A DNA stretch of 40,379 nucleotides from JBEKDJ01 sp050014415 (GTDB taxonomy: Bacteria > Desulfobacterota > BSN033 > UBA1163): contig JBEKDJ010000003.1 of NCBI GenBank assembly GCA_050014415.1, positions 1 to 40,379 of the forward strand, written 5' to 3'. Position numbers and translations under genes: made by a program. Shown piece by piece: positions 1-8,269 of this stretch (its first letter is position 1; each line of letters begins with the position of its first letter). Under the pieces are notes generated by a model, which was not told where the DNA came from, made no database searches, and was given only the letters and a program-made list of their open reading frames with translations.

Positions 1-104
1 ACCTTCGTGATCGCTGAGGTCAACGTCGTCTTCCCATGATCCACATGCCCGATCGTCCCTATGTTCACATGCGGCTTCGTCCTCTCAAACTTCGGCTTCG
101 ACAT
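1..104 (-). CDS. tuf: Elongation factor Tu, N-terminal fragment
   Basis: This is the beginning of EF-Tu, the GTPase that delivers aminoacyl-tRNA to the ribosome. Only the first 34 codons lie in the window; the gene continues beyond base 1. It starts with the usual MSKPKFERTKPHVNIGTIGH and includes the G1 P-loop GHVDHGKTT. An AGGGAGGGG ribosome binding site lies just before the ATG at 104. It follows fusA on the same strand after 150 bp, the usual last position of the str operon. Identification is secure despite the truncation. Confidence 0.96.
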   Translation of the reverse strand, partial: MSKPKFERTKPHVNIGTIGHVDHGKTTLTSAITK

Positions 105-254
105 GGCTTAACCCCTCCCTATGAACATCATCGGAAATTGTAAATCCTAAAATGAGAATTGTTGAACCCACGAACACCTTCACAATGTACAGTTTAGAAC
201 TTGCATTTTGCATGGAGGCTTAGCAATCTCTACAAATGGCTAGACTGCTCCTCC

Positions 255-2336
255 TCAGGCGACCCCTCTTGAATCAGAAAGGATCTCCTCACTCACGGAT
301 TGCGGTACAGGACCATAGCGGGAAAATTGCAGTGTGAACGTTGCCCTTCCTTGGGTGAGGGACCGCAGGTCGGTTGCATACTCGAACATTTTGGCTAAAG
401 GAACTTCCCCAGCGATCACGTTCGTTCCGCCTCGATATTCCACTTGTGTCGTCTTGCCTCTTCTGGAATTCAGATCACTTACCACTTGCCCCACAAACTC
501 TTCTGGAGTGATTATTTCGATGGACATCAATGGTTCGAGAAGGATAGGGTTTGCACGTCGAGCTCCTTCCTTAAAACCCATGGAACCAGCAATTTTGAAG
601 GCCATTTCAGAGGAGTCCACTTCATGAAAAGAGCCGTCAATCAGGGTGACTTTGATATCAACCATGGGAAATCCTGCCAATGCCCCTTTTCCCATCGCTT
701 CGACCACTCCCTTCTGGACGGCAGGAATATACTCTCTTGGGATGGCTCCCCCCACAATCTGATTGACGAATTCAAACCCTTTTCCCGGAGGCCGGGGTTC
801 TATGGTTAACCAGACATGACCATACTGGCCTCTTCCGCCCGACTGCCGAATGAATCGGCCTTCCGACTTGACCGCCTTTGTGATCGTTTCCCGGTAGGCT
901 ACTTGAGGTCTGCCCACGTCGGCCTCTACTTTGAACTCCCTAAGAAGTCGATCCACGATAATCTCCAGGTGGAGCTCACCCATTCCAGAGAGGATGGTCT
1001 GGCCCGTTTCTTCATCCGTCTTCACTTTAAACGAAGGATCTTCCAAGCCCAATTTTTGGAGGGACGTTCCCAATTTCTCAAGATCCCCCTTCGTCTTTGG
1101 TTCAATGGCGATAGAAATTACCGGTTCAGGGAAGTTCATCGATTCGAGGATGATGGGCTGCTCCTCACTGCAGATGGTATCTCCAGTCGTCGTATACTTG
1201 AGGCCCACAGCAGCGAAGATGTCCCCGGCAGACACTTCTTTAATCTCCTCCCGTTTGTTGGCATGCATTTGCAGCAGACGCCCGATCCGTTCGCGTTTTC
1301 CTTTGCTGGGATTGAAGACCGAATCCCCGGACTTGAGAGATCCAGAATAAATTCGGAAGAAGGTCAGTTGCCCTGTATAGGGATCATTCATGATCTTAAA
1401 GGCTAACGCCGAAAGGGGATGTCCGTTATTAGCCGAGAAAGTCAATTCTTTGCCATGAAGATCAATTCCTTTAACGGATGGGATATCCAGTGGCGAGGGA
1501 AGGTAGTCAATGATGGCATCGAGCAGTGGTTGGACCCCCTTGTTGCGGAAGGCTGCACCGCATAAAACAGGAGTTCCTCTTAATTGAAGGGTCATATTCC
1601 TTATCGCCCGTTTCAATTCCAATTCTGAAATCTCTTTGCCTTCAACGAACTTCTCCATCAATCGCTCATCCCACTCCGCCAATCTCTCGATCAGGGTCTC
1701 CCGCTGCTTGTGGGCCTCCTCCAAGTAAGTCTCTGGAATATCTAAGATGTCAAAATGGGTGCCAAGGCTATGAGGATCATAAAGGATGGTTTTCATAGAG
1801 ATGAGATCAAGGATCCCCTCAAAATCTTCTTCCTTTCCGATGGGAAGTTGGAGGGGAAGGGGGGTCGTTTTGAGACGGTCTACCATCATCTGAAGGCATC
1901 CCTGGAAGTTCGCACCTGTCCGGTCCATCTTATTGATAAAAGCAATCCGTGGGATCCTATATTTATCGGCCTGCCTCCAGACCGTTTCAGATTGCGGCTC
2001 TACTCCTCCGACTGAACAGAAAACTGCTATGGCTCCGTCCAGGACACGAAGAGACCGTTCTACCTCTATTGTGAAGTCAACGTGGCCGGGTGTATCGATG
2101 ATGTTGATCCTATGTTCTTTCCAAAAACAGGTGGTAGCAGCTGAAGTGATCGTAATTCCTCTCTCCTTTTCCTGCTCCATCCAGTCCATGGTCGCAGAAC
2201 CTTCGTCCACTTCTCCCATCTTATATGTGACACCGGTGTAGTAGAGAATCCGTTCGGTGGTAGTCGTCTTCCCTGCATCGATGTGGGCCATGATGCCAAT
2301 ATTACGCGTCTGTTCTTTAGAAACCAAATTCAACAC
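255..2336 (-). CDS. fusA: Elongation factor G
   Basis: EF-G is the translocation and ribosome-recycling GTPase. The 693-residue product has normal family length and shows all G motifs: AHIDAGKTT (G1, about residues 17-25), RGITI (G2), DTPGH (G3) and NKMD (G4), followed by the domain II-V regions with RGQYGHVW and the FxxGxxxxDLNSRRG stretch near the C-terminus. The start is a GTG at 2336 with an AGAAAGG ribosome binding site 7 nt upstream; no ATG is close. It lies between rpsG and tuf in the str operon and is presumably transcribed from the promoter upstream of rpsL. Confidence 0.98.
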   Translation of the reverse strand: MLNLVSKEQTRNIGIMAHIDAGKTTTTERILYYTGVTYKMGEVDEGSATMDWMEQEKERGITITSAATTCFWKEHRINIIDTPGHVDFTIEVERSLRVLDGAIAVFCSVGGVEPQSETVWRQADKYRIPRIAFINKMDRTGANFQGCLQMMVDRLKTTPLPLQLPIGKEEDFEGILDLISMKTILYDPHSLGTHFDILDIPETYLEEAHKQRETLIERLAEWDERLMEKFVEGKEISELELKRAIRNMTLQLRGTPVLCGAAFRNKGVQPLLDAIIDYLPSPLDIPSVKGIDLHGKELTFSANNGHPLSALAFKIMNDPYTGQLTFFRIYSGSLKSGDSVFNPSKGKRERIGRLLQMHANKREEIKEVSAGDIFAAVGLKYTTTGDTICSEEQPIILESMNFPEPVISIAIEPKTKGDLEKLGTSLQKLGLEDPSFKVKTDEETGQTILSGMGELHLEIIVDRLLREFKVEADVGRPQVAYRETITKAVKSEGRFIRQSGGRGQYGHVWLTIEPRPPGKGFEFVNQIVGGAIPREYIPAVQKGVVEAMGKGALAGFPMVDIKVTLIDGSFHEVDSSEMAFKIAGSMGFKEGARRANPILLEPLMSIEIITPEEFVGQVVSDLNSRRGKTTQVEYRGGTNVIAGEVPLAKMFEYATDLRSLTQGRATFTLQFSRYGPVPQSVSEEILSDSRGVA

Positions 2337-2444
2337 GAATGAACCTTTCTACTGAAGATCAGTGTCAAATGTCGATTTTGATAATTTGAGACTTGACATT
2401 CCTTTCATATTTCGATCTTGGCACGATGATTTGACTGAAAGTGG
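2337..2444. repeat. rpsG-fusA gap with a direct/inverted AATGTCAA-type motif
   Basis: This 108 bp gap is AT-rich and contains TGTCAAATGTCGATTTTG followed by TTTGAGACTTGACATTCC, an imperfect inverted pair. The same TTTGACATT/AATGTCAAA core recurs in the gaps after the DUF1385 gene and after kdsA. No gene or clear terminator is visible. Confidence 0.4.
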
Positions 2445-2915
2445 TTACCACCGATAATGAGCAAAGGCCTTGTTCGCTTCTGCCATTTTGTGAGTATCCT
2501 CTTTCTTCTTGATGGCCGCTCCTCGATTATTGGCTGCATCGATCAATTCTCCAGAGAGTTTTTCCTCCATCGTCTTTTCTGACCTCTGTTTTGCATAGCC
2601 AATAATCCATCGAATGGATAACGCAGTCTTCCTTGCCGGCCTGACTTCCACTGGGACTTGATAGGTAGCACCCCCCACCCTCCGGGGTCTCACCTCAATC
2701 AAAGGTCTCACGTTGTCCATCGCTTGGTTAAAAACCTTCAACGGGTCTGAATGAATCTTATCTTTAATGATATCGAGGGCCCCATAAAAGATTCTCTCGC
2801 CCAAACTCTTCTTCCCTCGCCGCATGATCCCATTCATAAACTTCGCGACCAGCGGCTCATGGTACTTTGGGTCCGGCAATATTTCTCTCTTTCTCACTTC
2901 TCTTTTTCGGGGCAT
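2445..2915 (-). CDS. rpsG: 30S ribosomal protein S7
   Basis: S7 is the primary assembly protein of the 30S head and binds the 3' domain of 16S rRNA. The product is 156 residues, the standard length, beginning MPRKREVRKREILPDPKY and ending with the typical HKMAEANKAFAHYRW tail. The reading frame stays open upstream to 2948, but the ATG at 2915 has an AGGAG ribosome binding site 5 nt upstream and matches the family start, so the extra 11 residues are rejected. It is separated from rpsL by 123 bp containing a hairpin, an unusually long gap for this pair. Confidence 0.97.
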   Translation of the reverse strand: MPRKREVRKREILPDPKYHEPLVAKFMNGIMRRGKKSLGERIFYGALDIIKDKIHSDPLKVFNQAMDNVRPLIEVRPRRVGGATYQVPVEVRPARKTALSIRWIIGYAKQRSEKTMEEKLSGELIDAANNRGAAIKKKEDTHKMAEANKAFAHYRW

Positions 2916-2930
2916 GATATCTCCTGAATG

Positions 2931-2975
2931 CCAAATCCCGATCACCAAGGGAATTCGACTTCTTCGGGATTTTGG
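2931..2975. repeat. Hairpin in the rpsL-rpsG gap
   Basis: The arm CCAAATCCCGA (2931-2941) pairs with TCGGGATTTTGG (2964-2975) with one bulged base and a loop of about 22 nt. No T-run follows on the transcribed strand, so it does not look like an intrinsic terminator. It may be a processing or attenuation site, or one of the palindromic repeats common in this window. Confidence 0.5.
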
Positions 2976-3038
2976 TCATCATATGGCTATTGAGGCTTCA
3001 CAACTCATCTGGATTTCTTCAAGAAACCTACATAGATA

Positions 3039-3410
3039 CTATTTGGGCTTTTTTGCGCCATACTTGGAGCGGCTCTGTTTCCGGTCTTGAACGCCTACTG
3101 AATCCAAGGTGCCACGGAGGATATGATACCGAACTCCCGGAAGGTCTTTCACCCTCCCTCCTCGAATGAGAACGACGGAATGCTCTTGGAGATTGTGGCC
3201 AATTCCTGGAATATACGTGGTGACCTCGATCCCGTTGGTCAATCTCACTCGGGCAACTTTTCGGAGCGCAGAATTAGGTTTCTTAGGGGTGGTTGTATAG
3301 ACTCGAATACAAACCCCCCTTTTTTGGGGAGAACCTGTAAGAGCAGGGGCGGACGTCTTGCTCCTAATACCCTTTCTTCCCTCTCGAACCAGTTGACTAA
3401 TTGTTGGCAT
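3039..3410 (-). CDS. rpsL: 30S ribosomal protein S12
   Basis: S12 sits at the decoding centre of the 30S subunit and affects accuracy. The 123-residue product has the hallmark TTTPKKPNSALRKVARVRL segment and the PGIGHNLQEHS and RGGRVKDLPGVRYH motifs. Lys43 and Lys44 are both present, the wild-type state at the main streptomycin-resistance position. An ATG at 3410 follows a GAGAGGAAATA ribosome binding site. It is the first gene of the str operon here. rpoB and rpoC, often found upstream, are absent: the next gene upstream is the biotin-transport EcfT. Confidence 0.98.
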   Translation of the reverse strand: MPTISQLVREGRKGIRSKTSAPALTGSPQKRGVCIRVYTTTPKKPNSALRKVARVRLTNGIEVTTYIPGIGHNLQEHSVVLIRGGRVKDLPGVRYHILRGTLDSVGVQDRKQSRSKYGAKKPK

Positions 3411-3498
3411 TATTTCCTCTCTATTAATAAAGCCGTATTATTTCAAGAAGTTGAAAACCAAAGAAGTTGCTAAGAATCATTTGGCAAAAAACTTTTTA

Positions 3499-3527
3499 AG
3501 TTTATCAGGTTTTTTCGTATTTGTCAA
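3499..3527 (-). promoter_or_regulatory. Predicted sigma70-type promoter of the str operon
   Basis: On the minus strand, TTGACA (3522-3527) is followed after exactly 17 bp by TAAACT (3499-3504). The -35 is a perfect consensus and the -10 matches 4 of 6. It lies about 90 bp upstream of rpsL in an AT-rich gap, consistent with an independent strong promoter for the ribosomal protein and elongation factor genes. Confidence 0.75.
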
Positions 3528-3633
3528 ATATTTTTAAACTGGTTTTTTCTAATTGCAGTCTCGTGGGTTCTTCATACCTATATAGACTCTCAAACGATTT
3601 TGAGAAGAAGGGTTTTCCAAAGTATTCTAAATG

Positions 3634-4395
3634 CTAGCAATCAAACTGCCATATCAGAAATAAGAACCCCGGAAAAATCAATAGAGGAATCAGATTGCGT
3701 AGGTTCATTTTGGGGAGATGAAGGGGTATGTCGTCACGGTATCCTCTTGCAACAAGGGCAAGAGTTATCTCTTCGGCCCGAGAAAATGCGTGGCTAAGGA
3801 GAGGGAGTGCCAAGAATTTCGCTTTACGAAAAGGATTCTTAATTCCATCCCCAAGACGAGCCTTGTGGGCCAGACGAACCTCCTCGGCCTGATCCAGAAT
3901 GAGTGAGAAAAAGCGCAGGGTGAGCGAGACCATCAGCCCAATACGACGTTCAGGAAGGAACGGAATGGGTTTGAGGAACCAAATAACGGTGTCACGAAGC
4001 TCTCGGGGACGGGTGACAGCCGAAAAGAGGACCGCATAACTGAGAATAAGCCCGAGGCGCCAGCAGGAAATTCCTGCCAGATGGAATCCCTCTTTGCTTC
4101 CGGGAAGCCATGAGACAGAAGGCAGACCGGCGCCTGGAGTGAAGAAGGTTTGAAAGAGAAAGAGAACGAAAAGGAAAATTGCCCAGCTCCTGAAATCACG
4201 CAGAAAGTGCCTTAGGGGCAATCGTGAGAGGATTAGAAGGCCGATCAAGATACCTGAGTCAAGAACGAGCCACGGGATCTTTGATTGAAGAAGGGTTGCT
4301 GCAATCATCAAGAGCCCGAGGAGCTTACATCGGGCATCCCACCGGTGAAGAGAAGAATTCCCCGGGAAGTAATGAAGGATTATTCGATGAGCCAC
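3634..4395 (-). CDS. bioN: ECF transporter transmembrane subunit (EcfT/BioN-like)
   Basis: This is the membrane-coupling T subunit of an energy-coupling-factor vitamin importer. It begins with the typical YFPGNSSLHRWDARCKLLGL, has several hydrophobic segments, and carries two Ala-Arg signatures that contact the ATPases: AHKARLGD and LVARGYRDD. The frame is open to a TTG at 4428, but the GTG at 4395, with AGGGAG 8 nt upstream, fits the family start better and gives 253 residues overlapping the ATPase gene by 16 bp. The operon bioY-ATPase-EcfT indicates a dedicated biotin transporter (BioMNY type). The gene assignment rests on context; EcfT proteins alone do not reveal their substrate. Confidence 0.85.
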   Translation of the reverse strand: MAHRIILHYFPGNSSLHRWDARCKLLGLLMIAATLLQSKIPWLVLDSGILIGLLILSRLPLRHFLRDFRSWAIFLFVLFLFQTFFTPGAGLPSVSWLPGSKEGFHLAGISCWRLGLILSYAVLFSAVTRPRELRDTVIWFLKPIPFLPERRIGLMVSLTLRFFSLILDQAEEVRLAHKARLGDGIKNPFRKAKFLALPLLSHAFSRAEEITLALVARGYRDDIPLHLPKMNLRNLIPLLIFPGFLFLIWQFDC

Positions 4396-5129
4396 GAGAT
4401 CTTCTCCCTTCCGAGAAGGGCATAACAAGGGGGCCTGATCCCAAAACGCGGGAGTTGGGTAACAAGTTCTTCCGGAAGGCCCACAGCCTTGAGTTCCCCG
4501 TCATGGATGACGGCGATCCGATCCACATGCGCGATTACCTTTTCGACGTCGTGGGTGGTTACAACTAAGGTATGTCTCTGACAGTGCAATCGGACCATAT
4601 GACCGAGAACTTCCCGAATACCAGGATAGTCCAGATGGGAAAAAGGTTCATCAAAGAGAATCGTCTGCGGCTGCATGGCGAGCACCCCGGCAATAGAGAG
4701 ACGCCGCTTTTCTCCTCCTGAAAGGAGGTAACAGGGTTTTTCCGAAAGGTTATCCAACCCCATCACACGCAACGCCCAATCAACCCGCTCGGCTATTTCT
4801 TCTTGGGGAAGACAGAGGTTTTCTGGACCAAAGGCCACGTCTTCTCTGACCGTTTCTCCTACGATCTGGCTATCTGCGTCTTGAAAGACCATTCCGACCA
4901 GGCGACGGACTTCCCGTGAAGCGCGCACGGAATCCAGACCATTAATCAGAATGGTACCGGCAGTGGGCTCATGCAGACCGGAGATCAGCCGGATAAGAGT
5001 AGTCTTTCCACTCCCATTCGGGCCGCAGATGAGGAGAAATTCACCTTCCGGAATGGTAAGGTTGATGCCTTTCAAAGCATGGGTTCCATCAGGATAACGG
5101 TGGTGGAGGTTTCGAATTTCGATCGTCAT
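4380..5129 (-). CDS. bioM: ECF transporter ATP-binding subunit (BioM-like)
   Basis: ABC-type ATPase that powers the ECF importer. The 249-residue protein has Walker A GPNGSGKTT (about 36-44), a Q-loop FQDADSQ, signature LSGGEKRR, Walker B ILFDEPFSHLD and an H-loop TTHD. Its start overlaps the bioY stop by 4 bp (ATGA), indicating translational coupling, and its end overlaps the EcfT start. Only one ATPase is encoded, as in dedicated group I ECF systems, so it would act as a homodimer. The substrate is inferred from the adjacent bioY and the BirA operator. Confidence 0.9.
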   Translation of the reverse strand: MTIEIRNLHHRYPDGTHALKGINLTIPEGEFLLICGPNGSGKTTLIRLISGLHEPTAGTILINGLDSVRASREVRRLVGMVFQDADSQIVGETVREDVAFGPENLCLPQEEIAERVDWALRVMGLDNLSEKPCYLLSGGEKRRLSIAGVLAMQPQTILFDEPFSHLDYPGIREVLGHMVRLHCQRHTLVVTTHDVEKVIAHVDRIAVIHDGELKAVGLPEELVTQLPRFGIRPPCYALLGREKISWLIE

Positions 5130-5746
5130 TCTTCCTTCCTCTCCTCTGAATGCCTTTTCTCCCTCGCGATCAAATCGGGACTACACGGGGTGGTGGTGAG
5201 GATGGAAGCGATTTGTAGTTGGCGGTTCAGAATGGGTCGAACTGCGCGAGCCAGAACAAGGGCAGCAGATGCCTTGACAGCATCTCCTATTAGGAAAGGA
5301 ACCAAACCGACGATGAACGTCTTGGGCCACGACATCTTAGTAACCATTTTGAGCCAGGGGATTCCAAGACTATAGATAGCAACCGATCCAGCAAGAATGG
5401 CGAAAATCTCCCAGATGAGATGGCCGCGGGAGCGTTCTGAAATGAAACCAGTTAGCCATGCCGCAAGAAGGAAGCCAAGAAGATACCCGCCCGTGGGACC
5501 AAGAATATGGGCGAATCCTCCCTTGCCTCCTGCAAAAACGGGCATGCCCATGGCTCCCACCAAGAAGTAGAGCCCCATGCTTGTTAGCCCCCAGCGGCTT
5601 CCTAAGAGAAGTCCAGCCAGCAATGCGAACAGGGTTGTGAGGACGAAGGGCACTGGACCAATGGGAATGTGAATGTATGCTCCGACAGCGGCCAAGGCAG
5701 CCATGAGAGACGCGAGCACCATCCATCTCAGTTTTTCAACCGGCAC
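5126..5746 (-). CDS. bioY: Biotin transporter substrate-binding subunit BioY
   Basis: BioY is the membrane S-component that binds biotin. The protein is highly hydrophobic with about six predicted membrane segments and carries the family signature GGFAHILGPTGGYLLGF. The frame is open to a TTG at 5791 and an ATG at 5788, but these lie beside the operator and have no ribosome binding site. The GTG at 5746 has a perfect AGGAGG 5 nt upstream, giving 206 residues. It is the first gene of the operon and is very probably repressed by BirA when biotin is plentiful. The charged C-terminal tail (REKRHSEERKEE) is cytoplasmic-looking. Confidence 0.93.
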   Translation of the reverse strand: MPVEKLRWMVLASLMAALAAVGAYIHIPIGPVPFVLTTLFALLAGLLLGSRWGLTSMGLYFLVGAMGMPVFAGGKGGFAHILGPTGGYLLGFLLAAWLTGFISERSRGHLIWEIFAILAGSVAIYSLGIPWLKMVTKMSWPKTFIVGLVPFLIGDAVKASAALVLARAVRPILNRQLQIASILTTTPCSPDLIAREKRHSEERKEE

Positions 5747-5795
5747 AAGGACCTCCTTGCGTTTGAAGGGCTCCAGCACATCCCACATCAACGGA

Positions 5796-5827
5796 TTGTC
5801 AACCTAATCCGTAAATCAGGTTAACAA
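5796..5827. promoter_or_regulatory. BirA operator upstream of bioY
   Basis: TTGTCAACC (5796-5804) and GGTTAACAA (5819-5827) form an inverted repeat separated by 14 bp. The known bacterial BirA box is TTGTAAACC-N14/15-GGTTTACAA, so each half has one mismatch. The right half overlaps the predicted -10 of the bioY promoter, so bound biotinyl-BirA would block RNA polymerase. Confidence 0.88.
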
Positions 5828-5846
5828 ATAACTTTGACTCTGTCAA
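5818..5846 (-). promoter_or_regulatory. Predicted bioY operon promoter
   Basis: On the minus strand a perfect TTGACA (5841-5846) is followed after 17 bp by TAACCT (5818-5823), a weak -10 lying inside the BirA box. Transcription would start near 5811, leaving a leader of about 65 nt before the GTG start at 5746. Confidence 0.65.
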
Positions 5847-6093
5847 CGAGAAACTGAGGTCTCAGAAGAGAGGTGGGTATACCGCATGACAGGTAGGACA
5901 GGCGTCTCACCTGTGTTGAAGGAGCAGAGTTCGGTGACCTGGGGCCTCAACAAACAAAAGAGCCGGCATGACCGCCAAAAGCCAGTTTCAAGAAAGAAAG
6001 ATAACGGGTTGCCGAAAAGATACATGCAACGCTATTCCCATAGATTTTCACAGGAACACCCGTTTCAAGGGACTCCTTGAGTCTATTGAACCG
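5847..6093. repeat. Gap between the MBL-fold pseudogene and bioY, with a REP-like palindrome
   Basis: No gene is supported here. The stretch includes a short palindrome CTGAGGTCTCAG (5854-5865) and a REP-like unit 5889-5914 in which ACAGGT pairs with ACCTGT around GGACAGGCGTCTC. From memory, similar 'GGACAGGCGTCTC' units are dispersed in many environmental genomes; I cannot check that here. No T-run terminator follows the pseudogene. Confidence 0.45.
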
Positions 6094-6780
6094 TCATCCT
6101 ACCCCATATTGGCGGCGATAGGAGAGGATATAGTTACTCACTTCCCTTTTTGTCTTGTATATTCCAAGGTGGCCTTCGCAGAGAATATCAGCATCGAGGT
6201 CGAGTAACTTCTTCGTCGAACGATCCCAATCTCCCAGGTTCGAACCGAATTCCTCAACAAGAGGACCGTGAAGGTCCTGGGCAAAAAGAATCCGTTCTTC
6301 ATCTTTATCCAAATAGATGCATATTGATCCTGGGGTATGACCTGGTGTGTGAAGGCAGACAATTCTCTGTGCTCCAACCATTAGCATCTCTTCCGAAGAA
6401 TCCAATCTTACATCCACAGGAGTTGGTGGGAATTTGGTTTGATACCAATTTGCAGCCGTCAAGATTGGATCTCCATTTTCCAATAGCGGCGCATCCAATT
6501 TTTGGATGTAGGTAGATCTCTGCCCCAAATCGCTTTTTAATCTCCAGGGCACCTCCGCTATGGTCTATGTGACAATGTGTGAGAAGAATCTTGCTCAGAT
6601 TCCTACAGTGTAAGCCTAACATATTGATATTGTTTATGATTTTTCCAACACTCCACCCTGCGCCTGAATCGATCAACACGAGTTCCCCAAGGTTCAAAAG
6701 GTAGACATAACCATCTCGATTATCGGTGATGTCCGATCCCCCACAATATAAATATCTTTAACAATTTCAAATGGGTTCAT
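6094..6780 (-). pseudogene. Metallo-beta-lactamase-fold hydrolase, broken by two frameshifts
   Basis: Translating three frames piecewise restores a glyoxalase II-like MBL hydrolase of about 228 residues. It begins MNPFEIVKDIYIVGGSDITD at the ATG at 6780, carries the metal motif THCHIDHSGG in the middle, and continues with LTAANWYQTKFPP, LHTPGHTPGS and CEGHLG. The first break is at a G5 run (C5 on the plus strand, 6738-6742): adding one G restores YIVGGSD. The second is at an A5 run (T5 on the plus strand, 6499-6503): removing one A joins IYLHPK to LDAPLLENGDP. All metal ligands are otherwise present. It starts 6 bp after the stop of the radical SAM gene, suggesting one operon. It could be a true recent pseudogene or an assembly error, since both defects are in homopolymers. 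Confidence 0.85.
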
Positions 6781-6784
6781 GCTT

Positions 6785-8173
6785 TCATGCCCCTAACTGG
6801 CTCTTTAATCTCCTATAGTCTTCCAAAGTAAAGCCCTCCCATTGGCAAGGGAGGATGGAATTGTTATGAAATAGAGGTTCATGCTCGAGGTCGAAGGACG
6901 ATCTCTGCTTCGCCTTCTCAAACAGTGGTGTGCCAGGAACAGGTGAATACTCCACAAGGATCGGCTTAGCGCCCGCCTCTTTTACAAAGGCAATGCTCTC
7001 CTCCACCTCCTCCACTCTTTGCCCTGGTAATCCCGCCATTATATATACCCCAGTTTCTTCAGCTAAGTACCCAGCTCTTTTCAAGTTTTTGATCGCCTCT
7101 TGAAATTCCCTATTCTCTACCTTCCCTCCGGTTTCGATCTGTGTCGCCTCATCCGATGTCTCAAAACCCAGACGAATAGTCTTAAACCCCGCGCGAAACA
7201 GAAGGTCGGCCACCTCTCTATCTATCTGCTTGATGTGAAGACCATTGGGTGCATGGAAGTTGCATCGGATCCCTCTCCTTATTACCTCTTTCATGATCGG
7301 AACAATATGCGTGCTGGGCTCGATAAGAAGCGCATCATCGTAAAAGGCAATATTGTTGACTCGATATCGAGTCGTCCAGTATTCAATCTCTTCGGCAACT
7401 TCGAAAGGATCCCTCATTACAAACCCCTTTGTTAGAATCGGCGTGGCACAATAGGTGCAATGAAATGGGCATCCCCATGAGGTGGAGATACAGACATAAT
7501 CGAGTTGAGCATAAAGGTCGAAGGAAGGATAGGGCAAGGTATCAAGATCACTATAGACTTCGTCCCGAACCACGTGGGGTTCAGGGCTGCCATGCACTCC
7601 CACATGGTGAACGGCGGAGTTCTGCGTGAGTTCGATATGAGCCAATTCTGAGATTATTCTTAATGCCTCGAGTTCCCCTCTTCTCTGGAAAACGAAATCT
7701 GCACCAGAATATCTCACGGCATGTTCATAACAGAGGGTCGCATAGATTCCACCAAGGACGATCGGCACATCTTTAAAGAATTCTCTTGTTATTTCGATTG
7801 TCTTGAATAGGCCCGGATACCAATAGGTCATTCCACAAGCAGTGCCAATGAGGTCTGGCTTCTCTTCAACGAATGAGAATCTTTTCAACAGCTTTTCTTC
7901 AGGAATTCCATATTGACTGTAATTTCTTTGGATGGATCTTAAGGGAACAGGTTTCTCAATCTTCACCTTGAAAAACTTCCCGTCTCCATACTTCTTTGTC
8001 TTGCTGTAGAAGTCGAGGCAGTCTATCAGCGTCACTCGATATCCGTTTTCCCTTAAAAGACCGGCAATATTGAGGAGGCCCAGGGGTTTTACCCAAAGAT
8101 TGTAGGCCGCAAAATCGGCGATCCAGGGGTTGATAAGAAGGATATGTGGGGGTGTATGTTTCACGTGAAACAC
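6785..8173 (-). CDS. B12-binding-domain radical SAM protein
   Basis: The N-terminal half (residues about 10-170) resembles a cobalamin-binding domain, with ILLINPW, KPLGLLNIAGLLRENGY, IVLGGIYATL and GADFVFQRRGE. The radical SAM core follows, with the cluster motif C235-PFH-C239-TY-C242. Such enzymes use SAM and often cobalamin for methylations or rearrangements; the substrate cannot be told. The GTG at 8173 (MFHVKH) lies within a perfect parS site, and no strong ribosome binding site is visible, so the exact start is uncertain; a GTG at 8164 is the alternative. The broken MBL gene follows immediately. It occupies a place where parA/parB or gidA/gidB often lie in other genomes. Confidence 0.88.
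   Translation of the reverse strand: MFHVKHTPPHILLINPWIADFAAYNLWVKPLGLLNIAGLLRENGYRVTLIDCLDFYSKTKKYGDGKFFKVKIEKPVPLRSIQRNYSQYGIPEEKLLKRFSFVEEKPDLIGTACGMTYWYPGLFKTIEITREFFKDVPIVLGGIYATLCYEHAVRYSGADFVFQRRGELEALRIISELAHIELTQNSAVHHVGVHGSPEPHVVRDEVYSDLDTLPYPSFDLYAQLDYVCISTSWGCPFHCTYCATPILTKGFVMRDPFEVAEEIEYWTTRYRVNNIAFYDDALLIEPSTHIVPIMKEVIRRGIRCNFHAPNGLHIKQIDREVADLLFRAGFKTIRLGFETSDEATQIETGGKVENREFQEAIKNLKRAGYLAEETGVYIMAGLPGQRVEEVEESIAFVKEAGAKPILVEYSPVPGTPLFEKAKQRSSFDLEHEPLFHNNSILPCQWEGFTLEDYRRLKSQLGA
8157..8172. promoter_or_regulatory. parS centromere site (ParB binding)
   Basis: TGTTTCACGTGAAACA is a perfect 16-bp palindrome identical to the near-universal bacterial parS consensus. It lies about 7.4 kb from the predicted origin, as expected for origin-proximal parS. 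It also forms the first codons of the radical SAM gene (frame GTG-TTT-CAC-GTG-AAA-CAT). parA and parB themselves are not in the window. Confidence 0.93.
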
Positions 8174-8269
8174 TCAGGGAATTCGAACTGTGGAATTCAG
8201 GTCGCGTATTAATCCAAGAACAACTCCCTCCCTCACCTCCCTTTTCGGAGGGGGGAGAAGAAGGGGAGA

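Noticed and set aside
334..2241. Several plus-strand open frames of 77-196 codons opposite fusA
   Set aside because: They lie antisense to a full-length, unmistakable EF-G gene, lack ribosome binding sites and known motifs, and are frame shadows.
6094..6697. Two separate small MBL-domain genes
   Set aside because: The two overlapping frames are N- and C-terminal parts of one hydrolase, joined by removing one base from an A5 run; an upstream part lies in a third frame.
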